Of a stretch of 64,000 nucleotides of DNA, positions 37,815-46,363 are shown piece after piece. A program made the translations under genes and the position numbers. The DNA is taken from NCBI GenBank assembly GCA_025057975.1, contig JANWUV010000001.1, positions 360,811 through 424,810 of the forward strand, in the 5' to 3' direction. Each line of letters begins with the position of its first letter. Within the stretch, counting starts at the first letter, position 1. The notes under the pieces were generated by a model that did not search any database, was not told where the DNA came from, and was given only the letters and a program-made list of their open reading frames with translations. Source of the DNA: Chloracidobacterium sp. GTDB lineage: Bacteria; Acidobacteriota; Blastocatellia; Chloracidobacteriales; Chloracidobacteriaceae.

Positions 37815-37981
37815 CTCCCTTCCAAGCTCTCATCAAGTACCCAAACGACGTGATGGAACGTATGGCTTCTCGGTAAAGTTTCTCAATCCTTCGGTTACTA
37901 ATCCGAGATGGGTGGCAGAGCTTTTATTGCATACTCCCCAACAGGAAAAGATATCAGCTCTGGCCTGAAGCGTTGCCGGGG

Positions 37982-38596
37982 ATGGCGCTGGATGGAAAGC
38001 GCCAGCTGGGGGACAAGCTCGGCTTGGGCGGGTATGGCGTAGTGTTCGCCGGAGAGCATCTGGAACCGAAGCGGCCGGTGGCGGTCAAGGTATTCAGGCC
38101 GGTGGCCGGCAACGACAGTGCGGAAGCCCTAGAGTGATTTCAGCGGGACGGCGCGCCGGCGGCGCAAATCAAGCACCGGAATGTGGTAGAGGCGCTTGAC
38201 GCAGGCGTGTCAAGCGACGGCATCGCTTATCTGGTGATGGCGTTGCTGAAGGGACATGCGTTGACATGGGAACGTGCGCAGGGAACGTCGCCGTGGAGCG
38301 GGCGCTGCGAATCTGTGGGGCGGTGTGTCGTAGCTTGGCAGCAGCATGCGTCGGCGTCATCCACCGGGACGTGAAGCCGGAAAACCATCTATGTGACTGG
38401 TTAAGCGAGGAAGAAGCGGTCAAGGTATGTGGAGTTTGGGATTGCGACGGTGGTCGAACACAGCGGCGGACATCTGGAAACACTGACGGTGGCCGGGTTG
38501 GTCGTGGGGACGCCGGCCTCCATTGCGCCGGGGCGTGTTGTGGGAAAAGGGTACGGCGGGCGGACGGGTACGCCGTGGGCGTCAGCTCTACGATGA
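37982..38596 (+). pseudogene. Broken Hanks-type Ser/Thr protein kinase gene
   Basis: Reading across frames recovers a kinase domain: GDKLGLGGYGVVFAGEH (Gly-rich loop), VAVKVF (catalytic Lys), then an in-frame TGA at 38135-38137. It continues QIKHRNVVEALDAGV and AYLVMALLKGHALT, shifts frame near 38280, then VIHRDVKPEN (catalytic loop). It shifts back near 38430 to EFGIATVV (DFG equivalent, D to E) and VGTPASIAP (the GTPxYMAPE site, degraded), ending at a TGA at 38594. One stop and two frameshifts plus loss of the C-lobe make it non-functional. The coding strand is G-rich like the delta-60 gene downstream, suggesting shared origin. Hanks kinases are numerous in acidobacteria, so this may be a decayed paralogue. 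Confidence 0.8.
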
Positions 38597-38765
38597 GTGT
38601 CTCACAATGTTGCAGTCATAAGCGCACTCGCTGGAATAATGCTCGAAATAATGTTGACTTGACGCAGCGATGGTGATCTAAGTACGTAGTTCCTGCTAAG
38701 TAAGCCTTGGCTCTAAACAAATCAAAACAAAAGTCGCGCTCGAAGACCCTCTGGAGGGATTCGCT

Positions 38766-40415
38766 ATGGGTCGCGCTACGATATGCGCTGGATCGCGGTG
38801 GTGTGTCGGTCGGAATCCTCTGTACGCGGCGGTGCTGGGCGTGTTGTTGAGCGCCGTGGCGTTTGGGCAGACAGCGAGAGACTTTGTTCTGGACGGCAGG
38901 GACGCATGGCGCAGCGCGAAGCAGAACGCGCGCCTTAGCGGGCGGTTGGGCGGCGAGCGGATGGTCGGTCGTCGTGTGGCGAGGTGTGTGAGCGTCGGCT
39001 CGCCGGTTTGGTCTTTCAGCAGAGACCGTAGCTATCGGATCGCGCCGACAGTGGTGAATGTAGGAGCGTTTGGCGGGCGCAGGGTGGTGAATGTGACGGT
39101 CGAGGCTGGGTGCGCGTGGACGGCGGTGAGCAATGTGCCGTGGGTGACGATTGCGAGCGGTGCGAGCGGGAGCAGGTCGGGGATAGATGGGGATGTGGTG
39201 GCGTTCAATCGTGGGGGAATGTGGGAAGGGATGGCAGCGTCGGCTGGGCGGACGTTCAAGGTGGTGCAGCCTGGGGTTGGGGGTGGAGCGAGGCCGGAGA
39301 ACCTCGACTCAACTTTCGGGGCGGGACAGGTTGGGACAGGCTATGTCATTCATGCTGTGGCGGTGCAGCCCGACGGGAAGGTAGTGATTGGTGGGCAGTT
39401 CAATCTCGTCAACGGTGTGGCACGGAACTGTATTGCGCGGTTGAACGCGGACGGAACGCTGGACATGGGCTTTGGGGCTGGGACTGCCAATGATGATTTT
39501 CCTTTTGTTCTCGCCGTGGCGGTGCAGCCCGACGGGAAGGTGGTGATTGGGGGCGGTTTCACGCGGGTCAATGGGGTGGCGCGTGGCGGCATCGCGCGGT
39601 TGAACGTGGACGGGACACTGGACGCAAGCTTTGGCGCTAGGCAGAGCGGGGCAAGCGACTGGGTTGAAGCTATGGCAGTGCAGCCTGATGGGAAGGTAGT
39701 GATTGGGGGCAGGTTCACGCGGGTCAACGGGGTGGCGCGTGGCGGGATCGCGCGGTTGAACGCGGACGGAACGCTGGACACAAGCTTTGGTGCCGGGCAA
39801 GGCGGGGTAAGTGGCGGGAATTTTCCTAGAGTTCACGCTGTGGCGGTGCAGCCGGACGGGAAGGTGGTGATTGGAGGCAAGTTCACGCGGGTCAACGGGG
39901 TGGCGCGGAACTGTATTGCGCGGTTGAACGCGGATGGGACACTGGACGCAAGCTTTGGCGCTGGGCAGAGCGGGGTGAATGGTTTGGTTGAAGCTGTGGT
40001 GGTGCAGCCCGACGGGAAGGTGGTGCTTGGGGGCTGGTTCACGCGGGTCAACGGGGTGGCGCGCAGTGGGATCGCGCGGTTGAACGCGGACGGAACGCTG
40101 GACACAAGCTTTGGCGCCGGGCAGAGCGGGGTGAGTGGAGGGAGGTTTCCTGCAGTTTCCGCCGTGGCGGTGCAGCCGGACGGGAAGGTGGTGCTTGGGG
40201 GCAAGTTCACACGGGTCAACGGGGTGGCGCGCAGTGGGATCGCGCGGTTGAACGTGGACGGGACGCTGGACGCAAGCTTTGGCGCGGGGCAGAGCGGGGT
40301 GAGTGAGTCGGTTGACGCTGTGGTGGTGAAGCCGGACGTGAGGTTGGCGGCGTTGAAGAAGCGGCTGAGCGGGCGGCTGAACGTGATGGCACTGTGGCAG
40401 GTATGCCAGCGCTAG
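38766..40415 (+). CDS. Secreted BACON plus delta-60 repeat protein, probably C-terminally truncated
   Basis: 549 aa. Signal peptide about residues 17-36 (LYAAVLGVLLSAVAFGQT). A BACON-like beta-sandwich spans about 95-170 (VNVGAFGGRRVVNVTVEAGC, AWTAVSNVPWVTIASGASGS). From about residue 185 come six delta-60 repeats of the form VQPDGKVVIGGxFTRVNGVA followed by RxxIARLNADGTLDxSFGAG, predicted beta-propeller blades. The last unit breaks off after VVVKPDVRL and the end (KKRLSGRLNVMALWQVCQR) is unrelated, so the original protein was probably longer. GGAGGG precedes the ATG. The coding strand is strikingly G-rich and codon choice (GGG, GTG) differs from flanking genes. Likely extracellular; ligand unknown. 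Confidence 0.8.
   Translation: MGRATICAGSRWCVGRNPLYAAVLGVLLSAVAFGQTARDFVLDGRDAWRSAKQNARLSGRLGGERMVGRRVARCVSVGSPVWSFSRDRSYRIAPTVVNVGAFGGRRVVNVTVEAGCAWTAVSNVPWVTIASGASGSRSGIDGDVVAFNRGGMWEGMAASAGRTFKVVQPGVGGGARPENLDSTFGAGQVGTGYVIHAVAVQPDGKVVIGGQFNLVNGVARNCIARLNADGTLDMGFGAGTANDDFPFVLAVAVQPDGKVVIGGGFTRVNGVARGGIARLNVDGTLDASFGARQSGASDWVEAMAVQPDGKVVIGGRFTRVNGVARGGIARLNADGTLDTSFGAGQGGVSGGNFPRVHAVAVQPDGKVVIGGKFTRVNGVARNCIARLNADGTLDASFGAGQSGVNGLVEAVVVQPDGKVVLGGWFTRVNGVARSGIARLNADGTLDTSFGAGQSGVSGGRFPAVSAVAVQPDGKVVLGGKFTRVNGVARSGIARLNVDGTLDASFGAGQSGVSESVDAVVVKPDVRLAALKKRLSGRLNVMALWQVCQR
39363..40330 (+). repeat. Tandem delta-60 repeat array (six units plus a truncated seventh)
   Basis: Unit starts, taken at GTGCAGCC (VQP), are 39363, 39522, 39678, 39846, 40002, 40170 and a diverged 40326. 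Spacings are 159, 156, 168, 156, 168 and 156 bp. From the second unit the lengths alternate 156/168, a 324-bp higher-order period. The DNA identity between copies is high enough to see by eye, implying recent amplification or gene conversion. Confidence 0.85.
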
Positions 40416-40738
40416 GGCCGACACTGAAAAATATTTTCCGGGCAGCGGGAAGCGTGGCGTGACGGGTTAGGACGGTGGGCGCTGAAGCGGCGGATTTGAT
40501 GACGGGACGTGGGTAAGCCCGAAGCTGACGCGGTGGCGGTGTGAGCAGCAGGGCGGAAGGGCGCGAGCGATGTATCCAGCATTGCGGGTATGGGGGTGGA
40601 GGGCAAGGCCCTACACATTCTCGGAAATTGCTCCAGCAGGGCGGTTCAGTGAAACAAGAGCAAGGCGACATAAGTGAGACATAGGCTGGCTTGGAGAGGA
40701 ACAGATTGCGTGGCTTTCACGCAGGCAGCTTAGTTATT
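40416..40738. other. 323-bp gap after the delta-60 gene, probably decayed coding DNA
   Basis: The first about 240 bp keep the G-rich plus-strand composition of the kinase pseudogene and delta-60 gene, and all frames are interrupted by stops. I therefore read it as eroded coding sequence, not regulatory DNA. Composition changes near 40670 into the AT-richer methyltransferase gene. No terminator was identified. Confidence 0.45.
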
Positions 40739-41659
40739 CTAAAAGCTTTTCTGAAAAAACATAACGTACTCATGCTTGAAGATATAAAAACCCCCGGCTA
40801 AAGCGCGGTAGCGCCACATGTTCTCCAAATTACGCTTGGCGCGATTACCTTGTATGTCTTTGACCACTATGCTCTTCAGAGTCAATCCCCATTTCATCAC
40901 TTCCTGCATGCAGTAAAAGCCCAAAGGTATCCATTCACTTTCCGCATATATGTCACCTATCACCAAGACTAAAAATCTGCCACTCTCTAGAAAAGTCTTG
41001 GCAATCTCAACAACTTGGCTAAATTTTTCTAGGAAGCATTCAATGGACGGACAGTTAGAAAGATCTTCTGCAAGATTGGAAAATTTGATTATGGAATGAT
41101 ACGGAGGGTGCAGGAAGACAAGCTGAACCTTTTCTTTTCCCATTTCCTCTAAGGTTCGTGCGATGACCGCCGGCATTGAAGTCGTATCACTGCTGTCACC
41201 GGTAAGGACCTTTGTGATGACATTGTGTGGATTCTGCTCACTGAAGATACGATCAGCGGCTTTTTGCGCCAGTTCCGGCTTGAGTTCAATACCAATACCG
41301 TGTCGGCCTAACCGGCGAGCTTCTATTAGAGACGTACCGGATCCTAGAAAAGCGTCAAACACGATGTCGCCCCGTTTAGTAAAGCGCCGCATCGCTTGGT
41401 ATGGAATCTGGGGAACGAAATTGCCATGATAGTCAGCAAGATGCGCCCCACTTCTGTCCCTTTCTGGAATGAGCCAAAGCGAATCAGTGATGATGTCATC
41501 GTACTCGCGCCAACGGTTGAGATCTATGTCGTTCAGCGGTGAAATTCTCTCGGACTTCCTAGTCTCTTGACTGCCTTTTCCGCTGTCCAATAACGGCAGG
41601 CCATAAAATAAACTTTGGTTCTTCATCACTTGAAATCTAACCAAAGCTAACTTGGACAT
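40739..41659 (-). CDS. Orphan DNA methyltransferase, N6-adenine/N4-cytosine type, horizontally acquired
   Basis: Predicted amino-methyltransferase (306 aa from ATG 41659; ATG 41626 is an alternative start). SAM motif I is DAFLGSGTSLIEARRLG, with GHGIGIELKPELAQKAADRI next to it. The catalytic motif IV is FLHPPYHSI, that is HPPY in place of the usual DPPY/NPPY. Motif I precedes IV, and ADYHGNFVPQIPYQAMRRFT upstream looks like motif X. Specificity is not predictable. No restriction endonuclease or specificity gene is adjacent, so it is a solitary methylase or a relic of an R-M system. The gene is visibly AT-richer than its surroundings and sits at the edge of the accessory segment. The long frame to 41800 is rejected because it overlaps the next gene. 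Confidence 0.78.
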   Translation of the reverse strand: MSKLALVRFQVMKNQSLFYGLPLLDSGKGSQETRKSERISPLNDIDLNRWREYDDIITDSLWLIPERDRSGAHLADYHGNFVPQIPYQAMRRFTKRGDIVFDAFLGSGTSLIEARRLGRHGIGIELKPELAQKAADRIFSEQNPHNVITKVLTGDSSDTTSMPAVIARTLEEMGKEKVQLVFLHPPYHSIIKFSNLAEDLSNCPSIECFLEKFSQVVEIAKTFLESGRFLVLVIGDIYAESEWIPLGFYCMQEVMKWGLTLKSIVVKDIQGNRAKRNLENMWRYRALAGGFYIFKHEYVMFFQKSF

Positions 41660-41699
41660 GAAAAATACCAATAGATTCGATGTGAAAAGCAAAAACCAG

Positions 41700-42905
41700 T
41701 CAGTGTTTAGCTTCCGGCGAGCGGAGCAGCCGTCCACCGGGGAAAACCGGCCGCGGCACCGGCTGCGGTACGTCTCCCAACGCCTGCGCCAAATCTTCAA
41801 TCAGGTCATCCGCATGCTCCAGCCCAATCGAAAGCCGCACCAAGTTCTGCGGCGCGCGCGTGTCCGGTCCTTCCGCCGAGGCCCGATGCTCAATCAAACT
41901 CTCCACGCCGCCGATGCTCGTCGCATGCGTGAAAATCCGTGTCCGCGCCGGCAACGCCTTCGCTGCCGCCGCCCCCTCCTTCAACGTAAACGACAGCACC
42001 CCCCCGAAGCCGCTCATCTGCCGCTTTGCCGTCAAATAACCGGGATGCTCCGGCAAACCGGGATACAACACTCGCTCAACCCGCTTGTGCGTCGCCAAAA
42101 AACGCGCCACCTTCAACGCCGTCTCCGACTGCGCGCGGACGCGACACGGCAGCGTCTTCAAGCTGCGCTGCAAAAGCCAGCAGTCGAACGGCGACGGCAC
42201 CGCCCCAACCACCGCCTGTATCCGCCGAATCCGCTGAAAAAACTCATCCTCAGTCTTCGTAATCACTACCCCGCCTAACACGTCGCTGTGGCCGCCTAAA
42301 AACTTCGTCGTCGAATGCACGACCAAATCCGCCCCGAACGCAAACGGCCGCTGAAGCACTGGCGTCCCCAACGTGTTCTCCACCAACAGCCGCGCCCCAT
42401 AGGCATGGGCAATCTCCGCCGCGCGCGCGATGTCCACTACCGACAACAACGGATTGGAAGGCGTCTCGACCCATACCAGCGCCGTGGCCGGCCGCATCGC
42501 CGCTGCAATCGCCTCTGCGTCGGTGGCGTCCACAAACGTCGCCTCCAACGCCCATGCCGCGAAGATGTCCTTTAGCAAAACCGCCGTGCCGTAGTACGTA
42601 TCCTGCGCGATGACGACATGCTGCGCCGGCGTCAGCGCCTGAAACACCGCCGCCGCCGCCGCGTTCCCCGAAGCGAAACAGGCCGCCGCCGCGCCGCCTT
42701 CCAGCGCCGCCAAGCTCGCTTCCAACATTTGCCGATTCGGGTTGCCCTCGCGCGTGTACTCAAACCCGCGTGGACACGCGCCCGTTGCGTCCCGCTCGTA
42801 GTTGGTTGCTAAGTAAATCGGCGGCATCACCGCGCCCGTCGCCGGATCGGGCGTCCGACCGGCATGAACGGCCAAGGTCTCAATCCGGCGGGCGTCACGG
42901 TTCAT
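41700..42905 (-). CDS. PLP-dependent trans-sulfuration enzyme (cystathionine gamma-synthase/lyase family)
   Basis: Cys/Met-metabolism fold-type I enzyme acting on homoserine esters, cystathionine or methionine; the exact reaction is not resolved. 401 aa. Conserved elements: ETLAVHAG, GFEYTREGNPNRQMLEASLA, VWVETPSNPLL, and the PLP lysine in DLVVHSTTKFLGGHSDVLGG (Lys201). SIGGVESLIEHRAS and VRLSIGLEHADDLIEDL end the family pattern. Two oddities: the pyridine-nitrogen Asp (usually VDNTFATP) is Glu176 in LLVENTLGTP, and YSRxxNPT reads YTREGNPN. Both are atypical. Gene order asnS / 286-aa protein / this gene on the minus strand suggests co-transcription (35-bp gap). Confidence 0.88.
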   Translation of the reverse strand: MNRDARRIETLAVHAGRTPDPATGAVMPPIYLATNYERDATGACPRGFEYTREGNPNRQMLEASLAALEGGAAAACFASGNAAAAAVFQALTPAQHVVIAQDTYYGTAVLLKDIFAAWALEATFVDATDAEAIAAAMRPATALVWVETPSNPLLSVVDIARAAEIAHAYGARLLVENTLGTPVLQRPFAFGADLVVHSTTKFLGGHSDVLGGVVITKTEDEFFQRIRRIQAVVGAVPSPFDCWLLQRSLKTLPCRVRAQSETALKVARFLATHKRVERVLYPGLPEHPGYLTAKRQMSGFGGVLSFTLKEGAAAAKALPARTRIFTHATSIGGVESLIEHRASAEGPDTRAPQNLVRLSIGLEHADDLIEDLAQALGDVPQPVPRPVFPGGRLLRSPEAKH

Positions 42906-42940
42906 GGCTTACCCTCCTTGCCTGTGCTCCCCGCGTACGC

Positions 42941-43801
42941 TCAGTTGAGCGTCTTATTGCCGGGCGTGTCCTTCTCGATGCGCGCGCCGCCGTAGTTCCG
43001 GTAGCGCACCCCGTCACGGTCGGCGTAAAACGAATAGCGTCCGTCGTAGTTGTGCCGCTTCGGGACGGCGTAAATCGCAAAATCACGGCGATCCGGCGTC
43101 ACTACAATCTCGATGACATGCCCCAACACCTCGCCGCTCTCCAGCACCTCCAGCAGCTTGGCAATGTCGTCCCGAAACTGACTACGTCGCGTGACAAGCT
43201 CCTGAAGCGTGCCGTACTGCCCACGGTTGTTGCGGGCGAAAACCTGCTCAACCTCTAGCAGCCGCATCAGCAACCGCGCCATAGCGTCCTCGTTTTCAGC
43301 CATCTTGACGAAAACGCCTTCCTCGCTCAGCTTGAAAAAATTCCCGCCATGCGCCTGCGCCAACGCCTGCGTCTCCCGGTCACCGATCAACCACCGACCC
43401 TCGCTGCGAATCAGCCCTACCGGGGCCGTCTCCGTCTGCGGACGGCCGTTTTCCGCCGCCTTGACGGGAACCACAACAAACACTGTCGCGTCATCTCCCG
43501 TAATGGTCTCGCCGGTCACCGTCAACGTCTCCGGAATACCGCCGCTGATCCGCACAAACTCCGGCTCAAGCTCAGCCATTTGCTGTGGCGTTAACTTCTC
43601 AACAGCTACGCTGCATACGTGAAACTGAAATGCTTCGGCGAACCGCCGCTCACGCAACAGACGGTAAAACGCCTGTACCGTCTCCGTTGGTGTACGCGGC
43701 GGCGCATCCGGCTGCGGCAACGGCGACTGCCCAAACGCCCCGCCGACCAACCAAACTGCTGTGAGGAACACCGGCCGCCACGCTTTCGACATCCATCTCA
43801 T
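42941..43801 (-). CDS. Secreted protein with pilin-like C-terminal segment, unknown function
   Basis: 286 aa from ATG 43801, which has GAGGTG 7 nt upstream; an upstream ATG at 43822 is less likely. Signal peptide about MRWMSKAWRPVFLTAVWLVG plus GAFG. Residues 35-155 (TPTETVQAFYRLLRERRFAE ... VGLIRSEGRWLIGDRE) resemble an NTF2-like/DUF4878 lipoprotein domain with a terminal tryptophan strand. The C-terminal part (LLEVEQVFARNNRGQYGTLQ ... DFAIYAVPKRHNYDGRYSFY) resembles the globular end of type II secretion pseudopilin-like proteins common in acidobacteria. It lies 54 bp after asnS in the same direction. Expected periplasmic or outer-surface location. Confidence 0.65.
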   Translation of the reverse strand: MRWMSKAWRPVFLTAVWLVGGAFGQSPLPQPDAPPRTPTETVQAFYRLLRERRFAEAFQFHVCSVAVEKLTPQQMAELEPEFVRISGGIPETLTVTGETITGDDATVFVVVPVKAAENGRPQTETAPVGLIRSEGRWLIGDRETQALAQAHGGNFFKLSEEGVFVKMAENEDAMARLLMRLLEVEQVFARNNRGQYGTLQELVTRRSQFRDDIAKLLEVLESGEVLGHVIEIVVTPDRRDFAIYAVPKRHNYDGRYSFYADRDGVRYRNYGGARIEKDTPGNKTLN

Positions 43802-43855
43802 CCGACAGCACCTCAAGTTCATGCTCAGCGTCTTCGCCCTGCACGTCGGCGACGA

Positions 43856-45169
43856 CTACGGCCGCAGTCGGTAAAGCATGCGCGGGAAGGGAATCGCCTC
43901 CCGAACGTGCTCCAGACCGCAGAGCCACGCCACGCACCGTTCTATGCCCATACCGAAACCAGCGTGCGGAACCGAACCATACCGACGCAGGTCGAGATAC
44001 CACTCGAAGGCCTCGCGTGGCAGACGGTGTTCGGCGATGCGCTGGGCAAGCTTGTCGTACGATTGCATCCGCTGCCCGCCGCCAATGATTTCGCCGTAGC
44101 CTTCCGGCGCAAGCACGTCCATGCAGAGCGCCACCTCTGGGCGCTCCGGGTCCTCCTCCATGTAAAACGCCTTCACCTGCGCCGGGTAGCGATGAATGAT
44201 CACCGGACGGTCAAACTGTTGCGCCAAATAGGTTTCATCCGGCGCGCCGAAATCGCTGCCCCACACAAAATCGTGTTCGAGTTTGCCAGCAAGATAGGCT
44301 TCGTGCAGCAGCTTGACAGCCTCATCGTAGGTCAAACGCGGAAACGGCGGCGCAACCATCTCCAGCTTGCTTGTGTCGCGCTCCAGCAGCTTCAGCTCCT
44401 CCTTCCGGCGCTCCAAAACGCGCGCCACGATGAAGCTCAAGAAACGCTCCGCCAGCGTCATCATATCCTCTAGCGTGGCGTAGGCGACCTCCGGCTCGAC
44501 CATCCAAAACTCCGTCAAATGGCGGCGCGTCTTGGACTTCTCAGCGCGAAAGGTCGGGCCGAAACAATACACCTTTCCAAACGCCGCCGCCGTCGCTTCA
44601 TTGTACAGTTGTCCCGACTGCGTAAGATACGCCTTGCCTTCGTCAAAGTAGTTCAACTCAAACAGCGTCGTTGTTCCCTCGCAGGCAGTGGGCGTTAGAA
44701 TCGGCGTGTCGGCTAGAATGAAGCCGTCATTGTCGAGGAAGTCCCGAACGGCGCGAACGACCTCGTGCCGAACCCGCAGGATTGCATGCTGCCGCTTTGA
44801 GCGCAGCCATAGATGGCGGTGATCCATCAAAAACTCAATGCCATGTTCTTTGGGCGTGATTGGATAATCGTGGGTGAGTTGAACAACTTCAATGTCACGC
44901 ACGTCCAACTCATAGACGCCAGGACGCTTAGGGTGCTCGCGCGGCGTCCCCGTAACAACAATCGAGGATTCCTGTGTCAGCGCGTCCGCACGCGCCCAAA
45001 CGTCCTCAGAGACGGCGTTTTTAGCGACAATGCCCTGCACGATGCCGGAGCCGTCCCGAATCTCCAGAAACAAGAGTTTGCCGCTCGACCGGGCGTTGTA
45101 GAGCCATCCCTTGAGCGTTACTTCCCGCCCAAGGTGAGCGGTCAAATCAGCAATCCGAACGTGGTTCAT
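43856..45169 (-). CDS. asnS: Asparaginyl-tRNA synthetase
   Basis: Class IIb synthetase that charges tRNA-Asn. 437 aa. OB-fold anticodon-binding domain at the N terminus ([20 protein letters not shown]). Motif 2 is [20 protein letters not shown] and motif 3 [20 protein letters not shown]. The segment [11 protein letters not shown] and the GEIIGGGQR stretch favour AsnS over AspS. Its presence means Asn-tRNA can be made directly. It is divergent from the FolE-like gene (77-bp gap). Confidence 0.96.
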   Translation of the reverse strand: MNHVRIADLTAHLGREVTLKGWLYNARSSGKLLFLEIRDGSGIVQGIVAKNAVSEDVWARADALTQESSIVVTGTPREHPKRPGVYELDVRDIEVVQLTHDYPITPKEHGIEFLMDHRHLWLRSKRQHAILRVRHEVVRAVRDFLDNDGFILADTPILTPTACEGTTTLFELNYFDEGKAYLTQSGQLYNEATAAAFGKVYCFGPTFRAEKSKTRRHLTEFWMVEPEVAYATLEDMMTLAERFLSFIVARVLERRKEELKLLERDTSKLEMVAPPFPRLTYDEAVKLLHEAYLAGKLEHDFVWGSDFGAPDETYLAQQFDRPVIIHRYPAQVKAFYMEEDPERPEVALCMDVLAPEGYGEIIGGGQRMQSYDKLAQRIAEHRLPREAFEWYLDLRRYGSVPHAGFGMGIERCVAWLCGLEHVREAIPFPRMLYRLRP

Positions 45170-45246
45170 GTTGTCTTCAAAAGCGCAGCGGAGCGGAGTT
45201 GTGATAGCGTGTCCCCGTCGCCATACACGCTTGAGTGGGACATAGC

Positions 45247-45861
45247 ATGCCGGACAACACGGAGCAAACCAAGCCCGAAATCACCGAAAGCGACACGTTG
45301 GCAACGGCGGCGTACGCTCTGCGCCGGATGCTGGCGACGCTTCGGTTGACGCCTGACCGCGATCCGCACTTGGCGCGGACGGCGGAAAACGTCGCCGAGT
45401 TCTGGGCCGAGTTCTTTGCGCCGTTCATTGCGGCGCAGCCGCCGCCGGCGATTGCGACGTTTCCGGCGGGCGAGCTGGCCGGCCAGTTTGTCGCCGTCGG
45501 TCAGATGACGTTTCATTCGATGTGCGCTCATCATCTGACGCCGTTTTTCGGTGTGGCCTACGTAGCCTATGTGCCCGATGCGTTGGGCGTCGGCGTCGGC
45601 GCGCCGGCCAAGCTACTTGCGCACGCCGCGCGCCGGCCGCAGCTTCAGGAACGTCTCGCGGCTGATGTCGCTACAGCGCTCGAAGCAGCTTGTCGTCCGC
45701 GCGGCGTCGCGGTTTGTTTGATAGCGCGGCAAATGTGTATGGAAATGCGCGGTATACGCGCCGACGGTCGCGTGGAAAGCACCGTCTTGCGCGGCTGTTT
45801 TCAAGAAGCCGCTTGGCGTGAGCAGTTTTTCAACTACCTCGCCCGTTATGCGACCGACTAG
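45247..45861 (+). CDS. FolE-like protein (GTP cyclohydrolase I fold) with altered active site
   Basis: 204 aa from the ATG at 45247; GTG at 45235 is possible. Clearly a GTP cyclohydrolase I homologue: [52 protein letters not shown]. The zinc ligands are kept (Cys93, His96, Cys164 equal E. coli Cys110, His113, Cys181). However, the catalytic His179 equivalent is Gln162 (RQMCM in place of xHxCx) and the GLSK Lys136 equivalent is Ala119 (GVGAPAK). In E. coli, changing His179 allows ring opening to a formamide product but blocks later steps, so this protein may not make dihydroneopterin triphosphate. No folate genes are adjacent. An N-terminal tail of about 20 residues is Thr/Glu-rich. Confidence 0.8.
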   Translation: MPDNTEQTKPEITESDTLATAAYALRRMLATLRLTPDRDPHLARTAENVAEFWAEFFAPFIAAQPPPAIATFPAGELAGQFVAVGQMTFHSMCAHHLTPFFGVAYVAYVPDALGVGVGAPAKLLAHAARRPQLQERLAADVATALEAACRPRGVAVCLIARQMCMEMRGIRADGRVESTVLRGCFQEAAWREQFFNYLARYATD

Positions 45862-45908
45862 GCCGGACGGGCGCACCTTGATGCTCGAGCAATGGAGTTC
45901 ATACCGCT

Positions 45909-46343
45909 ATGGTTCGTATGCCTAACCTTGTAGCTGGCGCAATTGCGTTGGCGCTTGCACTAAGCGTCGCCGGATGGACAGCGCCTCGCGCTGTGGCGCA
46001 GGAACCCACCACCGGCGTCGCCCCGAAGCCCAAAGCGACGTGGAAGGCGCAGGAGGATTTTCACTCCGTTTTGGCCGGTACGTTTCACCCGATGGAAGAC
46101 GGCGACTTTCGACCCGTCCGCAAGCGCGCCGGTGAAATGGCGCGCAAAGCGCGGCTGTGGTCGCGCTCAAAGCCGCCGGAAGGTTATGACGCCGCCAAAA
46201 TTCGCCCGTTGTTGACGCGGCTTGAACGTGAAGCGGCGGAGTTGGCCAGACTTGTCGCGCGGCAGGCTGCTGACGAAGACATCAAACGGGCGCTCAACCA
46301 GCTCCACGACACCTACCATGCCATTGCAGGCGAGTGCCGCTAA
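45909..46343 (+). CDS. Small secreted helical protein, unknown function
   Basis: 144 aa. Signal peptide in residues 1-31 (LVAGAIALALALSVAGWTAP, cleavage near AVAQ). The mature part is all-helical and rich in Arg, Lys and Ala, with EDFHSVLAGTFHPMEDGDF, RPVRKRAGEMARKARLW and a C-terminal LHDTYHAIAGECR. Paired His residues and the terminal HDxYHxIxxxC give a faint cytochrome-c-prime-like or metal-binding look, but there is no CxxCH, so haem binding is not claimed. GGAG lies 15 nt upstream. Its stop overlaps the region just before the carboxylase gene on the same strand (21 bp apart). Confidence 0.6.
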   Translation: MVRMPNLVAGAIALALALSVAGWTAPRAVAQEPTTGVAPKPKATWKAQEDFHSVLAGTFHPMEDGDFRPVRKRAGEMARKARLWSRSKPPEGYDAAKIRPLLTRLEREAAELARLVARQAADEDIKRALNQLHDTYHAIAGECR

Positions 46344-46363
46344 AACCAAGGTCGTCGTCAACA

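Noticed and set aside
39363..40330. Regular repeats suggesting a CRISPR array
   Set aside because: Units are 156-168 bp, in one reading frame and encode the delta-60 protein motif. There are no short direct repeats with unique spacers and no cas genes.
39309..40424. Long minus-strand open frame (about 370 codons) opposite the delta-60 gene
   Set aside because: It mirrors the repeat array because the repeats lack stop codons on both strands. The plus frame has a signal peptide, ribosome-binding site and the known delta-60 motif; the minus frame has none of these.
45909..46343. Cytochrome c-type call for the small secreted helical protein
   Set aside because: No CxxCH motif; the single Cys near the C terminus and paired His are not enough.
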